Assembly: GCA_016201405.1 (NCBI GenBank)
Contig: JACQCZ010000007.1
Location: forward strand, 1-64,000
Length of the DNA stretch: 64,000 bases
From: Candidatus Acetothermia bacterium
GTDB taxonomy: Bacteria > Bipolaricaulota > Bipolaricaulia > RBG-16-55-9
Reading direction: 5' to 3'
Part shown: positions 32,785-42,447 of the stretch, one piece after another
How positions within the stretch are numbered: the stretch's first letter is position 1
Layout: every line of letters starts with the position of its first letter
Position numbers and translations under genes: made by a program
The notes under the pieces: generated by a model
The model's input: the letters and a program-made list of their open reading frames with translations, nothing else
Database searches by the model: none
What the model was told of the DNA's origin: nothing

Positions 32785-35463
32785 TTACTCTTCACTCAAA
32801 TCATCTGTAACAACTGAGACCTCTTTCTGCTCTTCGATCAACTCGCCCATCACCTCGCGATACATGCGCTGCAAGAAGGCCTGCCGGTCTTCGACTTTGA
32901 TGAGATCGCTTCGCCCCTGCATCACAATGTGAAATGCAAAGGGGCTGGGGTGCTGGGTAATCCTGCCTACAATCTCGATCTCGCCTTTGCGAATCTGCTC
33001 CAATACGTGCTCGGCATGGGCGACGTCCATGGAGTCTTCCATCACTTCGCGATAGGCCTCGCGCAGCACTGGAAATCGCTCATCCAGGGCTTCTACAGCG
33101 CTCTGCAGAATCGTCGCTTTCATCTGCTGGCTTCCGACAGACCTTCGCTGGCCTTTATAGTTTTTCAAGATCATCAGTGAGCGCGTCGCGCAGTGGCGAA
33201 ATCGCCGCTTTAAGATCTCTGTATTAGTAAGAGCGCTCTTGAGCACAGAGCGGACTTCACGCTCTTTGAGCAGCTCGAACGCCGTCATCACGCGCACGCT
33301 GCCTTCATAAGCCAGATAGAAACCATGATCGGTGATTCCGATCTCGACGTCTTTGTCTTCGCGGCGGGCGATGAGCCAGGCGAGTGCGCGGCTCAGCGCA
33401 TCATTGATTCTGCGTCCATAGAGCGTATGGAAGATGACCCAAGTTTTGACCGGGCTCTTCCAGCGGTCTGGCATCAGCTCTTCCTGATAATATTCAACCA
33501 GAATCTTCTTGCTGTTTGGGATCTCTGAGAATGTTGCCTGCTCATGGAAATAGCGATAGAGCGATTCTGCGGCCTTCTCATCGACATAAAGATATTCATG
33601 AATAAATGCCTTGATCTCTGCAGCGCTTCGATTCTCAGAGAAGAGCTTAGCCATCTTCCCTCGGAAGATCTGAATGTCCTGAGAGAGGCCAAAGCTAAGC
33701 GGAAGCTGCTCCGAGAACCAGGATGGGACCGTGGGGCTTCGGCTTCCGCCAGAGCTCACTTGCACCGTCATGCCGCGAGAGTAGTTGAATTTATAGGTAT
33801 TGCCGCCCAGCACAAAGAGATCACCCTTGCGCAACATCTCGGCAAAAGACTCTTCTATGCTGCCGATGCGCATGTCGCCATCTTTCACTCGTATAAACGA
33901 CTCATCGGGGATGGTGCCGACGTTGGTGAGATAGAGAACACGCGCCAGCTTCCCGCGCTTCCCGATCACGCCCTTTTCGCGGTCGTAGTAGATCTTGGCA
34001 TAGACACGGCGGTCCTCGAGCGAGGCATACTCTCCGGCGAGATATTCCAAGGTGCTCTCGAAGTCTTTGCGGGTGAGCGCGTGATAGTTGTAGCTGCGCG
34101 TCACCAGATCATAGAGATCTTCAGTCTGGGTCTCGCCATCCATCAGAATTCCAAAGATCTGCTGTGACAGCACGTCGAGGCAATTTTGCGGAATATGAAT
34201 CTCATCCAAGACGTGCTCGATGGCACTTTTCAGCATTACGGAGCACTCCACCAAGTCATCCCGGTCTGTGACGATGATTCGGCCTTTAATTGTCTCATGA
34301 AGCTTGTGTCCGCTCCGCCCCACGCGCTGCAATGCGCGGGCGACGCTCTTGGGCGATCCAAGCAGAATGACGAGATCTACATAGCCAATATCAATGCCCA
34401 GCTCCAAGCTCGTCGAAGAGACGACGACTCTAAGATCACCCATCTTGAGCCGCTTCTCAATCTCAAAGCGCAACTCTTTGGAGAGCGAGCCGTGGTGCGC
34501 ACCGATCGCTTCATTGAGTCGCGGGTATCGCTCTTTGAGATAATGGACGATGCGTTCTGTGCCGGAGCGGGTGTTGGTAAAGATTAAAGTTGTGCGGTGC
34601 TCATCGATCAGCTTGAACAACAGCTCATAGAGATTGGCGTTCAGCTCTTCCGCGGAGCAGTGGATGAAGTCTTCCACCGGGCTCATCACTTTGAGATCGA
34701 GCTTTTTATCAAAGCGGGCGTCAACGACCCAGCAATCGCGCCAGCAATCCTCTTTCTCTGCAGCAGCCTCTTCCAATGACTTGCCGTACTTTCGGCCCAC
34801 GAGAAATTTTGCGATCTCTTCCAGTGGGCTGATCGTGGCCGAGAGGCCGATGCGGGTGAACTCTACGGATTCCTGAAGCCGCTCCAACGAAAGTGAAAGA
34901 TGCACGCCGCGCTTGTTCTCAGCGAGCGAATGAATCTCATCAATGATCACCCAATCGACTTGATGCAGGTGTTTTGAGAATTCTTTAGATGTGAGAGCAA
35001 TTGCCAGCGACTCCGGAGTGGTGATGAGAATATGGGGTGCCTCGCGGAGCATTCGTTGCTTCTGACTGGCTGTGGTGTCTCCTGTGCGGATGCCGATGCG
35101 GATTCCTAACCGCTTGTTGGCAATGTCGGTTATCTCTTGAAGGGGCTCTGTTAGGTTTCTTTGGATGTCATTTCCCAGCGCCTTGAGAGGTGAGACATAA
35201 ATACAGTATGTTCTGTTTTCCAGCTCATCCTTTTCAGCCAACCCCACTAGCTCGCTGATGATGGCCAGAAAGGCTGAAAGAGTCTTTCCGCTTCCAGTCG
35301 GCGCGGAGATGAGGCAATTCTCTCGCCGATGCACATTGGGAATCGAAAATCGTTGGGGCGGGCTGAAATCTTTGAAGCATCCTTGAAACCAGCGCTTTAC
35401 CCACGGGTGAAGCAGCTCATAGATCTCTTCATTGGCAAAAGGCTCTGTCTGATAACGAATCAT
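32785..35463 (-). CDS. lhr: Lhr-family DEAD/DEAH-box helicase
   Basis: An 892-residue superfamily 2 helicase. Walker A is SAPTGSGKTLSAF (about residue 55), the motif II box is DEIH in IIDEIHSLAENKRG, motif III SAT is in GLSATISPLEE, and motif VI is QRVGRSGH. RecA1, RecA2, winged-helix and Lhr-specific domains fit the core form. It lacks the long C-terminal extension of the 1500-residue E. coli Lhr. The family unwinds RNA:DNA hybrids and acts in repair. Four-base overlap (ATGA) with the upstream rlpA gene shows coupling of two functionally unrelated genes. Confidence 0.93.
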   Translation of the reverse strand: MIRYQTEPFANEEIYELLHPWVKRWFQGCFKDFSPPQRFSIPNVHRRENCLISAPTGSGKTLSAFLAIISELVGLAEKDELENRTYCIYVSPLKALGNDIQRNLTEPLQEITDIANKRLGIRIGIRTGDTTASQKQRMLREAPHILITTPESLAIALTSKEFSKHLHQVDWVIIDEIHSLAENKRGVHLSLSLERLQESVEFTRIGLSATISPLEEIAKFLVGRKYGKSLEEAAAEKEDCWRDCWVVDARFDKKLDLKVMSPVEDFIHCSAEELNANLYELLFKLIDEHRTTLIFTNTRSGTERIVHYLKERYPRLNEAIGAHHGSLSKELRFEIEKRLKMGDLRVVVSSTSLELGIDIGYVDLVILLGSPKSVARALQRVGRSGHKLHETIKGRIIVTDRDDLVECSVMLKSAIEHVLDEIHIPQNCLDVLSQQIFGILMDGETQTEDLYDLVTRSYNYHALTRKDFESTLEYLAGEYASLEDRRVYAKIYYDREKGVIGKRGKLARVLYLTNVGTIPDESFIRVKDGDMRIGSIEESFAEMLRKGDLFVLGGNTYKFNYSRGMTVQVSSGGSRSPTVPSWFSEQLPLSFGLSQDIQIFRGKMAKLFSENRSAAEIKAFIHEYLYVDEKAAESLYRYFHEQATFSEIPNSKKILVEYYQEELMPDRWKSPVKTWVIFHTLYGRRINDALSRALAWLIARREDKDVEIGITDHGFYLAYEGSVRVMTAFELLKEREVRSVLKSALTNTEILKRRFRHCATRSLMILKNYKGQRRSVGSQQMKATILQSAVEALDERFPVLREAYREVMEDSMDVAHAEHVLEQIRKGEIEIVGRITQHPSPFAFHIVMQGRSDLIKVEDRQAFLQRMYREVMGELIEEQKEVSVVTDDLSEE

Positions 35464-35834
35464 TTTTGGTCTGGCCAGTGGACAACTTTGAGACCCACAT
35501 GCGCGATCCCTTTTTTGTCAGAGCCCAATGCCTTTGCGGCGGCGAGTGAGAGGTCGATGATCCGGCCGGGGACGAACGGGCCGCGGTCATTGATGCGAAC
35601 AATCACGCTCCTGCCAGTGTCCAGATCAATGACTTTTACCAAAGTATTGAAGGGCAGCGTCTTGTGTGCTGCAGTCATGGCATTCATATCATAGGTCTCG
35701 CCGTTGGAGGTCATCTTGCCGTTGAAGCCTGGCCCATACCAAGAAGCGATGCCAGTTTGGTCGTAGCTGAATCTATTGACAACCCCGACCACGAGCAAAA
35801 TGGCAAAAAAACCGATCAGCCAAATCTCACGCAT
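35460..35834 (-). CDS. rlpA: RlpA-like double-psi beta-barrel protein
   Basis: A 124-residue exported protein: N-terminal membrane or signal segment (WLIGFFAILLVVGVVN), then a DPBB domain with GIASWYGPGFNGKMTSNGE and VRINDRGPFVPGRIIDLS. The catalytic-type Asp and His residues (SNGETYD, AAHKTLP) are present. RlpA proteins are lytic transglycosylases acting on septal peptidoglycan; this one lacks the C-terminal SPOR domain. It is divergent from glpX and overlaps lhr by four bases. Confidence 0.9.
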   Translation of the reverse strand: MREIWLIGFFAILLVVGVVNRFSYDQTGIASWYGPGFNGKMTSNGETYDMNAMTAAHKTLPFNTLVKVIDLDTGRSVIVRINDRGPFVPGRIIDLSLAAAKALGSDKKGIAHVGLKVVHWPDQK

Positions 35835-35963
35835 CGTCTCTCACCATGAGTTTTCTTTTGAAAGTGATCCAAATTGTAATCTGGGCGCAAATGGCGTGCA
35901 AGAAGATTGCGAAACGTGCTAACATCGCTTGAAAATCAAGAGTAACTTTACAGGAGTCTGGTT

Positions 35964-36920
35964 ATGAAGAAGGAACGACTTCCGCACCACTTTGAATTTG
36001 ATCTCGTGCGAGTGACAGAGGCAGCAGCTCTCACAGCCTCCCCTTTTGTAGGACGCGATGACAAGAAGGGTGCTGATCAGGCTGCTGTGGATGCCATGCG
36101 ACGAGTCTTGAATTCTATGGAGATGAGCGGAGTGGTCGTCATTGGGGAAGGCGAAAAAGATGAGGCGCCGATGCTCTTTAATGGAGAGAAACTGGGCACT
36201 GGCTCTTTGCCAGAAGTAGATCTTGCCGTAGATCCCGTTGATGGCACAACTCCCTGTGCCAAAGGGCGCGAGAATTCAATTGCGACTATTGCCATGGCCC
36301 CTCGCGGCACGATGTACGACCCGGGCCCATTCGTCTATATGAACAAGATCGCCGTCGGACCCGAGTGTGTTGGCGTCATTGACATTGAAAAGTCTGCTGC
36401 TGACAATCTGAAGGCCATTTCAAAAGCGCTGGATAAAGAGCTGAAAGAGCTGGTTGTGGTCGTACTGGATCGCCCACGTCATGAAGAGCTGGTCAGTCAG
36501 ATTCGAAAGGTTGGCGCTAGAGTGCGCTTGATCTTAGATGGCGATGTGATGGGAGCCTTTCTCACCGCTTGGCCAGGATCGGGAGTGGATGTTCTGATGG
36601 GAGTTGGCGGCTCCCCTGAAGGTGTTCTGGCAGCTTGTGCATTGCGCGGACTCGGGGGAGAATTTCAAGGCAAGCCCTATCCGCGAAATGAAGATGAGAA
36701 GAGACGCGGACATGAGTTGGGCTATGACTTTAATGCAGTCTTGACCCACCATGATTTGGTCTCGTCCAATGACGTCATCTTTTCTGCCACAGGAATCACG
36801 GATGGTGCAATTTTGCAGGGTGTTGAGCAGGCAGGCGATGCTGCGAGCACGCACAGCATTGTGGTTCATGGAGCATCAAGCAAAGTGCGAGAGGTTATTA
36901 CTACACATCTCGCTGAATAA
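35964..36920 (+). CDS. glpX: Fructose-1,6-bisphosphatase class II
   Basis: Hydrolyses fructose-1,6-bisphosphate in gluconeogenesis; some homologues also act on sedoheptulose-1,7-bisphosphate. The 318 residues contain GVVVIGEGEKDEAPML, the metal-binding AVDPVDGTTPCAKG and GGSPEGVLAACALRGLGGE of the GlpX family. ATG with AGGAG seven bases upstream. It is monocistronic and convergent with a DUF2227-type gene 15 bases after its stop. Confidence 0.95.
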   Translation: MKKERLPHHFEFDLVRVTEAAALTASPFVGRDDKKGADQAAVDAMRRVLNSMEMSGVVVIGEGEKDEAPMLFNGEKLGTGSLPEVDLAVDPVDGTTPCAKGRENSIATIAMAPRGTMYDPGPFVYMNKIAVGPECVGVIDIEKSAADNLKAISKALDKELKELVVVVLDRPRHEELVSQIRKVGARVRLILDGDVMGAFLTAWPGSGVDVLMGVGGSPEGVLAACALRGLGGEFQGKPYPRNEDEKRRGHELGYDFNAVLTHHDLVSSNDVIFSATGITDGAILQGVEQAGDAASTHSIVVHGASSKVREVITTHLAE

Positions 36921-36934
36921 AAGAGTCTGATCTC

Positions 36935-37432
36935 CTATCGGCTATAAGAGACTCGTCGCCTTCTATGGGAGGAGCTCTTAAAGAGAGTGACAGTTCGATC
37001 TAGCAAGACGTGCATCATATTCGACAGATAGATTCCCGCTGCCAATGCGAGCAGAAGGTCTTCATTGACCCACGAAACTTGAGCTTTGGGGAGCGCGACT
37101 CCTGCGACTTTCAGCCCATAAAGAACGAGCCCAACGACGATGCTCAAGTAAATGAGCCTGGTCAATGGCCCAATGATGAGGCTGTGGCTGATACCGCGAT
37201 GCTTGAAAAAGGTTGAGTAAGGAGCCCAAATAAAACCGAGCACGCCCCAGCGGCGCCGGGCGCTATTTTTGTGTAAATCCAGATCTGGACTGAGAAAGAG
37301 ACTGGTCAAGAGATAGGCAGTCGCAAAAAGAGTGATCTCCATCCAACCCGGCTTGAGGAAATAGTAGTACGCTCCTGCTAAAATGGGCAATGCGATCAAT
37401 TCAAACCGGGCGTGTGTCTTTCCTGAGGGCAA
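36935..37432 (-). CDS. DUF2227-type predicted metal-binding membrane protein
   Basis: A 165-residue protein with about four hydrophobic segments. The conserved histidine and aspartate motifs of the family are GKTHARFE at the N terminus, FLSPDLDLH, KHRGISHS and MMHVLLD. TTG start at 37432 with GGAGG upstream. It resembles membrane metal-dependent hydrolases of the YdjM kind. It is convergent with glpX. The role is unknown. Confidence 0.8.
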   Translation of the reverse strand: MPSGKTHARFELIALPILAGAYYYFLKPGWMEITLFATAYLLTSLFLSPDLDLHKNSARRRWGVLGFIWAPYSTFFKHRGISHSLIIGPLTRLIYLSIVVGLVLYGLKVAGVALPKAQVSWVNEDLLLALAAGIYLSNMMHVLLDRTVTLFKSSSHRRRRVSYSR

Positions 37433-37513
37433 AGGAGCACACCTCCATTAAGGAGTAGGATAGATCAGCTTTCTGAATAATTGTAGGGAATCAGTCACTC
37501 TGGCAAACGACTC

Positions 37514-37542
37514 TTGACAGTGGTTTTTACCTTCGGTATAAT
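37514..37542 (+). promoter_or_regulatory. Perfect sigma-70 promoter of groES-groEL
   Basis: TTGACA (37514-37519), 17-base spacer, TATAAT (37537-37542). The CIRCE operator begins three bases later and covers the transcription start. Confidence 0.93.
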
Positions 37543-37544
37543 CA

Positions 37545-37571
37545 TTAGCAGTCAACCATGTCGAGTGCTAA
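37545..37571. promoter_or_regulatory. CIRCE operator (HrcA site)
   Basis: TTAGCAGTC-N9-GAGTGCTAA differs at one base from the consensus inverted repeat TTAGCACTC-N9-GAGTGCTAA. Its position over the start site means repression by HrcA, released by heat or chaperone demand. hrcA itself is not in the window. Confidence 0.93.
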
Positions 37572-37618
37572 ACAACTGCGCAAATTCAAATTTAACCACA
37601 CTATTCAAAGGAGGATGT

Positions 37619-37900
37619 ATGGCGAAAAAGATCAAAATCCGGCCATTAGGCAGCCGGGTGCTTGTCCAGGCGGTCAAGCAAAAAGAGAGTGGCGGGATTG
37701 TCCTTCCCGATGACGTAGAGTCGGGGAAGGATCACATCACGGCTGAAGTCGTCTCTCTGGGAACGGATGATGAGAAGATCAAGGTCAAGAAGGGCGAACA
37801 CGTCCTTTTGGACGCCTTCTCAGGCAAGAAGATCGAGATTGACGGCGAAGAATTTTTAATCGTCAAATCCATTGATATTTTGGCAATTGTTGAGCAATAA
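37619..37900 (+). CDS. groES: Co-chaperonin GroES
   Basis: The 10-kDa cap of the GroEL folding chamber. From the ATG at 37619 (AAAGGAGG eight bases before) it has 93 residues: IRPLGSRVLVQ, the mobile loop KESGGIVLPDD, and the C-terminal EEFLIVKSIDILAIVEQ. The open frame extends upstream to 37514, but that covers the promoter and CIRCE and cannot be translated. Confidence 0.97.
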   Translation: MAKKIKIRPLGSRVLVQAVKQKESGGIVLPDDVESGKDHITAEVVSLGTDDEKIKVKKGEHVLLDAFSGKKIEIDGEEFLIVKSIDILAIVEQ

Positions 37901-37927
37901 GAGATTCTAAGAAGGAGGAATACGAGA

Positions 37928-39556
37928 ATGGCAAAGAAGTACAAAGAGGTACTTTTTGATGATCAGGCGCGGGAAGCGCTCAAGCGAGGCATTGACAAAT
38001 TGGCCAAAGTAGTGCGCATTACGCTTGGCCCCCGTGGAAGAAACGTAATTCTTGACAAGGAATTTGGAGCTCCTAAAGTAGTCAATGATGGTGTGACGAT
38101 TGCTGAAGAGCAAGAATATCAGGATGAGTTTGAGAACATGGGCGCTCAGCTTGTCAAGCAGGTCTCCAAAGAGACAGAGGATGCTTGCGGAGATGGAACG
38201 ACGACAGCCACGATTCTGGCTCATGCACTCATCACTGAGGGGATGAAGAATATCACGGCAGGTGTCAACCCCATGCAGCTCAAGCGTGGACTGGACAAGT
38301 CTGCCGAGGCAATTGCCGAAGAGCTGACCAAGATGAGCAAAGAGCTCAAAAACAAGGAAGAGATGGCCCGTGTAGCCACAATCTCTTCCAATGACGAAGA
38401 GATCGGCAAGATCATCGCGGACACCATGGAGTCAGCCGGCAAAGATGGCGTCATCACCGTCGAAGAGTCAGAAACAATCGAAACTTACTATGAGATCGTC
38501 GAGGGAATGCAGTTTGATCGCGGCTATCTCAGCCCCTACTTCATCACCAATGCAGACAAGATGGAAGCAGAGCTGAAAGACCCCTACATCTTGATCACCG
38601 ATCAAGAGATCAAGAAGGCCAAAGAGATCGTTCCCATCCTGGAGCGCATCGCTCAGTCTGGAAGGCCACTTCTTATTATTGGTGAGGACATTGAGGGCGA
38701 GGCACTCACCACACTTGTCATTAACAAGCTACGTGGCACGCTCTCTGTCGTTGCTTCAAAGGCCCCTGGCTTTGGGGATCGCCGCAAGGCCATGCTTGAA
38801 GACATCGCCGTTCTAACCGGCGGACAAGTCATTGCCAAAGATGCGGGTCTCAAGGTCGAGACCGCAGACTTGAAGATGCTGGGACGGGCCGAGAAGGTCG
38901 TCCTCACCAACGACACCACAACTGTCATCGGTGGCAAAGGCGAGAAGAAAGATATCCAGGGCCGGATCGAGCAGATTCGCAAGCAGATGCAGGCAGCCGA
39001 TTCTGACTACGACAAAGAGAAGCTCCAAGAGCGCGCTGCCAAGCTCTCGGGTGGTGTAGCGATCATCAAGGTTGGCGCTGCTACTGAGACCGAGCTCGAA
39101 GAGAAGAAGCACCGCATGGAAGACGCCCTCGAAGCGACCAAAGCCGCTGTCGAAGAGGGTATTCTGCCCGGCGGTGGCGTGGCACTGCTGAATGCGGTTG
39201 CCTCCATTGAAAAGCTGGAGCTCTCTCAAGATCAGCAAGTTGGAGTCCGGCTGATGAGAAAAGCAATCGAGGCTCCGCTACGACAGCTCGCGGAGAATGC
39301 TGGGCTGGAAGGCTCGATCATTGTTGAGCGGGTGAAAGAGCAGAAGAAGGGTGTCGGCTTTGATGTCGTCACAGAGACGTATGTAGACATGATGAAGTCG
39401 GGAATTATCGACCCCACAAAAGTCACCAAGTCCGCATTGCTCAATGCCGTCAGCGTGGCAGGCATGATCTTGACCAGCGGTGCCTGTGTCGCTGCCAAGG
39501 AGATCAAGGATAGCAGCGCAGCTCCTGCTGCCCCTCCGATGCCTGACATGTACTAA
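37928..39556 (+). CDS. groEL: Chaperonin GroEL
   Basis: The 60-kDa ATP-dependent folding chamber. 542 residues with the ATP site [17 protein letters not shown], the catalytic DGTTTAT near residue 87 and the family signature [12 protein letters not shown]. The C-terminal tail is [12 protein letters not shown] instead of the usual Gly-Gly-Met repeats. Separated from groES by 27 bases with AAGGAGG. It is expressed from the CIRCE-controlled promoter. Confidence 0.98.
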   Translation: MAKKYKEVLFDDQAREALKRGIDKLAKVVRITLGPRGRNVILDKEFGAPKVVNDGVTIAEEQEYQDEFENMGAQLVKQVSKETEDACGDGTTTATILAHALITEGMKNITAGVNPMQLKRGLDKSAEAIAEELTKMSKELKNKEEMARVATISSNDEEIGKIIADTMESAGKDGVITVEESETIETYYEIVEGMQFDRGYLSPYFITNADKMEAELKDPYILITDQEIKKAKEIVPILERIAQSGRPLLIIGEDIEGEALTTLVINKLRGTLSVVASKAPGFGDRRKAMLEDIAVLTGGQVIAKDAGLKVETADLKMLGRAEKVVLTNDTTTVIGGKGEKKDIQGRIEQIRKQMQAADSDYDKEKLQERAAKLSGGVAIIKVGAATETELEEKKHRMEDALEATKAAVEEGILPGGGVALLNAVASIEKLELSQDQQVGVRLMRKAIEAPLRQLAENAGLEGSIIVERVKEQKKGVGFDVVTETYVDMMKSGIIDPTKVTKSALLNAVSVAGMILTSGACVAAKEIKDSSAAPAAPPMPDMY

Positions 39557-39595
39557 AAGACACATCAAAAGCACAGACTGAAAAGGTGTGAGAAA

Positions 39596-39627
39596 CTCCC
39601 CCGGCAGTCCTATACTTGCCAGGGGAG
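39596..39627 (+). terminator. Hairpin after groEL
   Basis: CTCCCCCGGCA (39596-39606) pairs with TGCCAGGGGAG (39617-39627) with one mismatch around a 10-base loop. The following TCTTCAATTT is only a weak U tract. The hairpin ends 10 bases before the patatin gene start. Confidence 0.6.
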
Positions 39628-39637
39628 TCTTCAATTT

Positions 39638-40498
39638 ATGCCGGGTCTAAAAATTGGGTTGGCGCTTGGTGGTGGAGGGGCAAGAGGCTATGCTCATCTG
39701 GGGGTCATTCGCTCCCTAAAGCGCCATTCCATTCCAATCGATGTGATCGCCGGGACGAGCATGGGAGCGGTGATTGGCGGAGCCTATGCCTGCGGCATCA
39801 ATCTTCATAAGCTGGAGCTTTTGCTCAAAAGCATCGATCTCAACAAGCTGCTCCGCTTTCCGCGCTCATCATTGCTGGGGCTCATGGGTAATACAGCCCA
39901 GGAGATGCTCTTTCAAGGACGAGACTGGCGGGTGAAAGATACAGAGCGAACTGAAAATCTCATAGAGTTCTTCAATCTATTCTCACAGAGAAAAGCCTTT
40001 TCGGAATTGCGAATGCCATTTGCCATTGCTGCTGTTGATGTCGATACCGGAGAAGAAGTGGTTCTAAAAAATGGCTCAGTCTCCAGGGCTTTGGCATCGG
40101 CCATTGCCATACCGGGCATCCACTATCCCGTGAAAGTCGATGGGCGCTTTTTGGTTGATGGGGGCGTGATCAACAAGGTTCCCGTGGAGCTTGCCTTCGC
40201 ACTGGGAGCCGACGTTGTCATTGCCGTGGATGTCAGCACACCCACGCTCAGAGGTGGAGTCTCTAGTGTCGAGATTTTGATGCAAGCCGAGTCCATCATG
40301 ATGCGCGAGCTCAATCAGGTCAAGCTCAAATCGCTGAAAGACCAGTACGGAGGGCGGTATGTTCTCTTACAGCCCTCCGTCAATGATGTGCGAACTCTGG
40401 CCCTTGGCGATGTCGAGACTCCCGCTCGTGCCGGTGAGCGTGAGACTGAGAGGCGAATAGCAGAGATTAAAGCTCTCGTTGTGCCACGAAGCGTCTAG
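39638..40498 (+). CDS. Patatin-like phospholipase
   Basis: A 286-residue serine lipid acyl hydrolase of the RssA/YchK group. The oxyanion motif GGGGARGYAH is near residue 13, the nucleophile elbow GTSMG near 41 and the catalytic aspartate in VDGGV near 170, forming a Ser-Asp dyad. No signal peptide, so it acts in the cytoplasm or at the inner membrane face. Its stop is immediately next to the stop of the convergent lamin-tail gene at 40499. Confidence 0.92.
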   Translation: MPGLKIGLALGGGGARGYAHLGVIRSLKRHSIPIDVIAGTSMGAVIGGAYACGINLHKLELLLKSIDLNKLLRFPRSSLLGLMGNTAQEMLFQGRDWRVKDTERTENLIEFFNLFSQRKAFSELRMPFAIAAVDVDTGEEVVLKNGSVSRALASAIAIPGIHYPVKVDGRFLVDGGVINKVPVELAFALGADVVIAVDVSTPTLRGGVSSVEILMQAESIMMRELNQVKLKSLKDQYGGRYVLLQPSVNDVRTLALGDVETPARAGERETERRIAEIKALVVPRSV

Positions 40499-41149
40499 CT
40501 ACTTCTTCTGGGAATTCTCTGCTCTTGGTGTCCCATTAATTAGATTGCCGTCTGCATCCCGGCCATTCCGCACCGTGCCATTGTTGGACGCCCAGTTTGA
40601 ATCATCATCCTTGGTCAGAGGATTGATCCTCTCCATGCTGGCGTACGGGACGTTTCCACTATTCGTCGTGCCTGCAGGCCAGGCCCCCCCATTCTGATTG
40701 ACTGTATCGATCAAGTCGTTATTTGCATTTCGAAGCTCAAGCGTCTCGCCTTCGTTGCGAAGAGCTCCTGTGAAGATCACATCTGCATTGACATCCTTGA
40801 CTGTGGTGTCATCGCTTCTCTCCAATAGAAGTAGCCCTCGTGCTGGGAGGATGTGGGTTCGGACTTCGGTTGTATTGCTTTTGGCTTGGCCTAGAACAAA
40901 GTGAATGATCTTGCGGTCATCAGAATCGCCCCAGCTCACGGTCCAACCAGTCAGATCGATATCTGTGCTGGTGTTATTTTTGAGCTCAATCCATTCATCG
41001 GTTGGACTGGCGGCGGTGCCAGCCCACGCGACTTCATTGATGACAATGGACGGCACCCCCTGTTGTTGTGACAACTTCGGCAAAGAGATGGCAGGCAAGA
41101 CAGCAGCCATTGCCAAAAGAAAGGCGACTAGCATGGCGTTCGTTTTCAC
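40499..41149 (-). CDS. Secreted lamin-tail-domain (LTD) protein
   Basis: A 216-residue exported protein. The GTG start at 41149 has AAAGGAGG five bases upstream and begins the signal peptide (VKTNAMLVAFLLAMAAVLP, cleavage near ISLPK); the longer frame to 41236 lacks a site. The rest is an Ig-like LTD domain: INEVAWAGTAASPTDEWIEL, LTGWTVSWGDSDDRKI, LLLLERSDDTTV, and the tail SMERINPLTKDDDSNW. Bacterial LTD proteins are mostly extracellular and often found with nucleases or other surface enzymes. No enzyme domain is fused here. Confidence 0.85.
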   Translation of the reverse strand: MKTNAMLVAFLLAMAAVLPAISLPKLSQQQGVPSIVINEVAWAGTAASPTDEWIELKNNTSTDIDLTGWTVSWGDSDDRKIIHFVLGQAKSNTTEVRTHILPARGLLLLERSDDTTVKDVNADVIFTGALRNEGETLELRNANNDLIDTVNQNGGAWPAGTTNSGNVPYASMERINPLTKDDDSNWASNNGTVRNGRDADGNLINGTPRAENSQKK

Positions 41150-41335
41150 GGAGTCCTCCTTTAAGGCTCGATGAAACCATAGATTTTTTCCTTGTTTTAA
41201 TACTTTTGGTTTTTCAAAGTCAAATCTTACTTTCAAAGATAAACCTTAAAGCATTGGACTATTGCCATAGGCAGGCTAAGGGGATTGATCTATAGTGAAG
41301 GATCAAAAGTCGCAGAATCATCATGAGGAGATGAG

Positions 41336-41791
41336 ATGATGACAAACTTTGTTCAAAAACCTGGCTCCACATTTCTGGTGGCATTCCTATTTGTCGGGAT
41401 TACTCTCTCGTTTATGATAGGCCAGGCTCTAGTCAGCCAAGCTCAGAGCGGAAGCTCTCTGCTGGTCAATGCTGTAGCCACTCCCTTTACAGCAGCCACT
41501 AATAATGCTGACAGGGTATTCGTGTATGTCACTGTGCAGTCCAGCGCTGGTCTGGTTGGCGGGCTGACAGGCGCAAACTTCGTCGTTTTTGCAGAACAGC
41601 TTGCTGTTGGAGGATGCTTAGTCTCCCTCGTTCAATCCCGTCAGGATGAGAGTCGCCCAGGGGTCTATCGGCTTGATCTTGTGCCTGGGGCACCCAACTG
41701 CACTTGGCAACACGGGACGTATGTTTTGTCCGTGAGTGTCAAAATTGGCTCTCAGAGCGGAGCATCTCTAGCCTCAATGACGATAAACTAA
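41336..41791 (+). CDS. Small secreted beta-rich protein
   Basis: A 151-residue protein with a long signal segment (FLVAFLFVGITLSFMIGQALVSQAQS) and an exported domain rich in Val, Ser and Ala with two cysteines (GGCLVSL, PNCTWQ). The start is preceded by GAGGAGATGAG; ATG codons at 41336 and 41339 are both possible. It lies three bases before a HAD phosphatase gene. No family recognised; it may be an Ig-like surface protein. Confidence 0.7.
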   Translation: MMTNFVQKPGSTFLVAFLFVGITLSFMIGQALVSQAQSGSSLLVNAVATPFTAATNNADRVFVYVTVQSSAGLVGGLTGANFVVFAEQLAVGGCLVSLVQSRQDESRPGVYRLDLVPGAPNCTWQHGTYVLSVSVKIGSQSGASLASMTIN

Positions 41792-41793
41792 GC

Positions 41794-42447
41794 ATGAAGA
41801 GAGTTATAGTATTCATCGACTTTGACGGCACAACGGCTGCAGAGAGTGCCAGCAACCGCCTCTTAGATCGGTTCGCGATAGGGGACTGGCGTGAGCTGGA
41901 CCGAAAGCTCGATGCCAAGGAGATCTCTTTTCGAGAGTGCGTCATCGGCCAATTCTCGATGCTCTCGGGCAGACGGGAAGAGATGATCCAGTTTGTTCAG
42001 AATGAGATTCATCTACGAGCAGGCTTCAAGGAATTTGTAAACTTCTGCCAGGACCGAAAGTACGACATTCATATCGTGGCGGAAGCTCTCGATTTCATGA
42101 TTGAAGCTTTATTTGAGCGCGAAAGTATTAAAGGCGTTCCAATCTTCAGCGACCGGGCACTCTTTAAGACTGGACAATTTTCTGGGCTAGAGCTACGGCA
42201 TTTCAGATCAGATTGTGTTTGCGCGTTGGGGAACTGCAAAGGTGGACATGTTCGCGCACATCACGATCGCTATGACTTCAAGATCTACATTGGCGATGGC
42301 ACAAATGATCTCTGCGGTGCCCGCCATTCGGATTTCGTCTTTGCTCGTCGTCGGCTGGCGGAGCTCTGCAAAACCCAAGAGATCGATTATGTCCCTTTTG
42401 AGGATTTTTTTATCATTCAAGAAGAATTGACGCAACTAGGACTCTGA
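41794..42447 (+). CDS. HAD-superfamily phosphatase, MtnX/SerB-like
   Basis: A 217-residue haloacid-dehalogenase-type phosphatase. Motif I is VFIDFDGTTA with the DxD pair at the N terminus, and motif IV is YIGDGTNDLCGARHSDFVFAR. A helical cap lies between them. It resembles MtnX of methionine salvage and phosphoserine phosphatases, but substrate cannot be chosen. The ATG at 41794 gives the normal HAD N terminus; the open frame reaches back to 41704 only by overlapping the upstream gene. Its end overlaps the convergent rimI by 12 bases. Confidence 0.85.
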   Translation: MKRVIVFIDFDGTTAAESASNRLLDRFAIGDWRELDRKLDAKEISFRECVIGQFSMLSGRREEMIQFVQNEIHLRAGFKEFVNFCQDRKYDIHIVAEALDFMIEALFERESIKGVPIFSDRALFKTGQFSGLELRHFRSDCVCALGNCKGGHVRAHHDRYDFKIYIGDGTNDLCGARHSDFVFARRRLAELCKTQEIDYVPFEDFFIIQEELTQLGL

